A stretch of DNA of 5,767 nucleotides from Bacteroidales bacterium (GTDB lineage: Bacteria; Bacteroidota; Bacteroidia; Bacteroidales; UBA932). The first letter of the stretch is position 1. Every line of letters starts with the position of its first letter. This document shows, piece by piece, positions 5,751 through 5,767 of this stretch. The notes under the pieces are model-generated. The model saw only the letters and a program-made list of their open reading frames with translations. It did no database searches and was not told the DNA's origin. Location: the NCBI GenBank assembly GCA_016293535.1, contig JAEDEB010000091.1, positions 1 to 5,767 of the forward strand, read 5' to 3'. The position numbers and the translations under genes were made by a program.

Positions 5751-5767
5751 GCGGCAGCTACCTACTC
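5751..5767 (-). rRNA. rrf: 5S ribosomal RNA, 3' end only (cut by window edge)
   Basis: The minus strand of these 17 bases reads GAGTAGGTAGCTGCCGC. This resembles the 3' end of Bacteroidota 5S rRNA, where a GAGTAGG segment precedes the terminal stem. The rest of the gene lies beyond the right edge. The strong terminator directly downstream supports the call. The evidence is short, and the exact mature end is uncertain by a few bases. Confidence 0.65.

Overview
The window looks like chromosomal DNA of a Bacteroidota member, probably of the order Bacteroidales. Three things point there: several promoters of the Bacteroidota type (TTG, a 19-20 bp gap, then TAnnTTTG), a type B ribosomal protein L31 of Bacteroidales character, and a DUF1343/NamZ-family gene beside a glmM-type mutase. 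No species can be named. There is no phage, transposon, CRISPR array or tRNA.

Layout, left to right. Positions 1-130 are non-coding and hold a good minus-strand promoter that fires out of the left edge; its -33/-7 core lies between the arms of a long inverted repeat. Positions 131-3998 are one tight minus-strand operon, read right to left: a phosphoglucosamine/phosphomannomutase (glmM-like), a divergent DUF1343 (NamZ/GH171-like) protein, and an exported alkaline phosphatase, with 2-nt gaps between genes. Positions 3999-4176 are a divergent promoter region. Two plus-strand genes follow: a four-helix DUF486 membrane protein (4177-4545) and ribosomal protein L31 type B (4620-4871). L31 has its own promoter and a strong intrinsic terminator (4911-4944). 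A minus-strand beta-carbonic anhydrase (5038-5580) converges on L31. Its upstream region holds a 12-bp palindrome between two direct repeats. Beyond that lie an intrinsic terminator and, at the right edge, what appears to be the 3' end of a minus-strand 5S rRNA gene, so the window probably sits just downstream of an rRNA operon.

How the genes may work together: the mutase feeds amino-sugar or mannose nucleotide synthesis, the DUF1343 family is linked to removal of N-acetylmuramic acid from peptidoglycan, and alkaline phosphatase releases phosphate outside the cytoplasm. A cell-wall sugar theme is plausible for the operon but is inference. Most of the window is housekeeping. The most unusual item is the DUF1343 protein, which has no signal peptide and has lost the family's FGPEHG-type motif.
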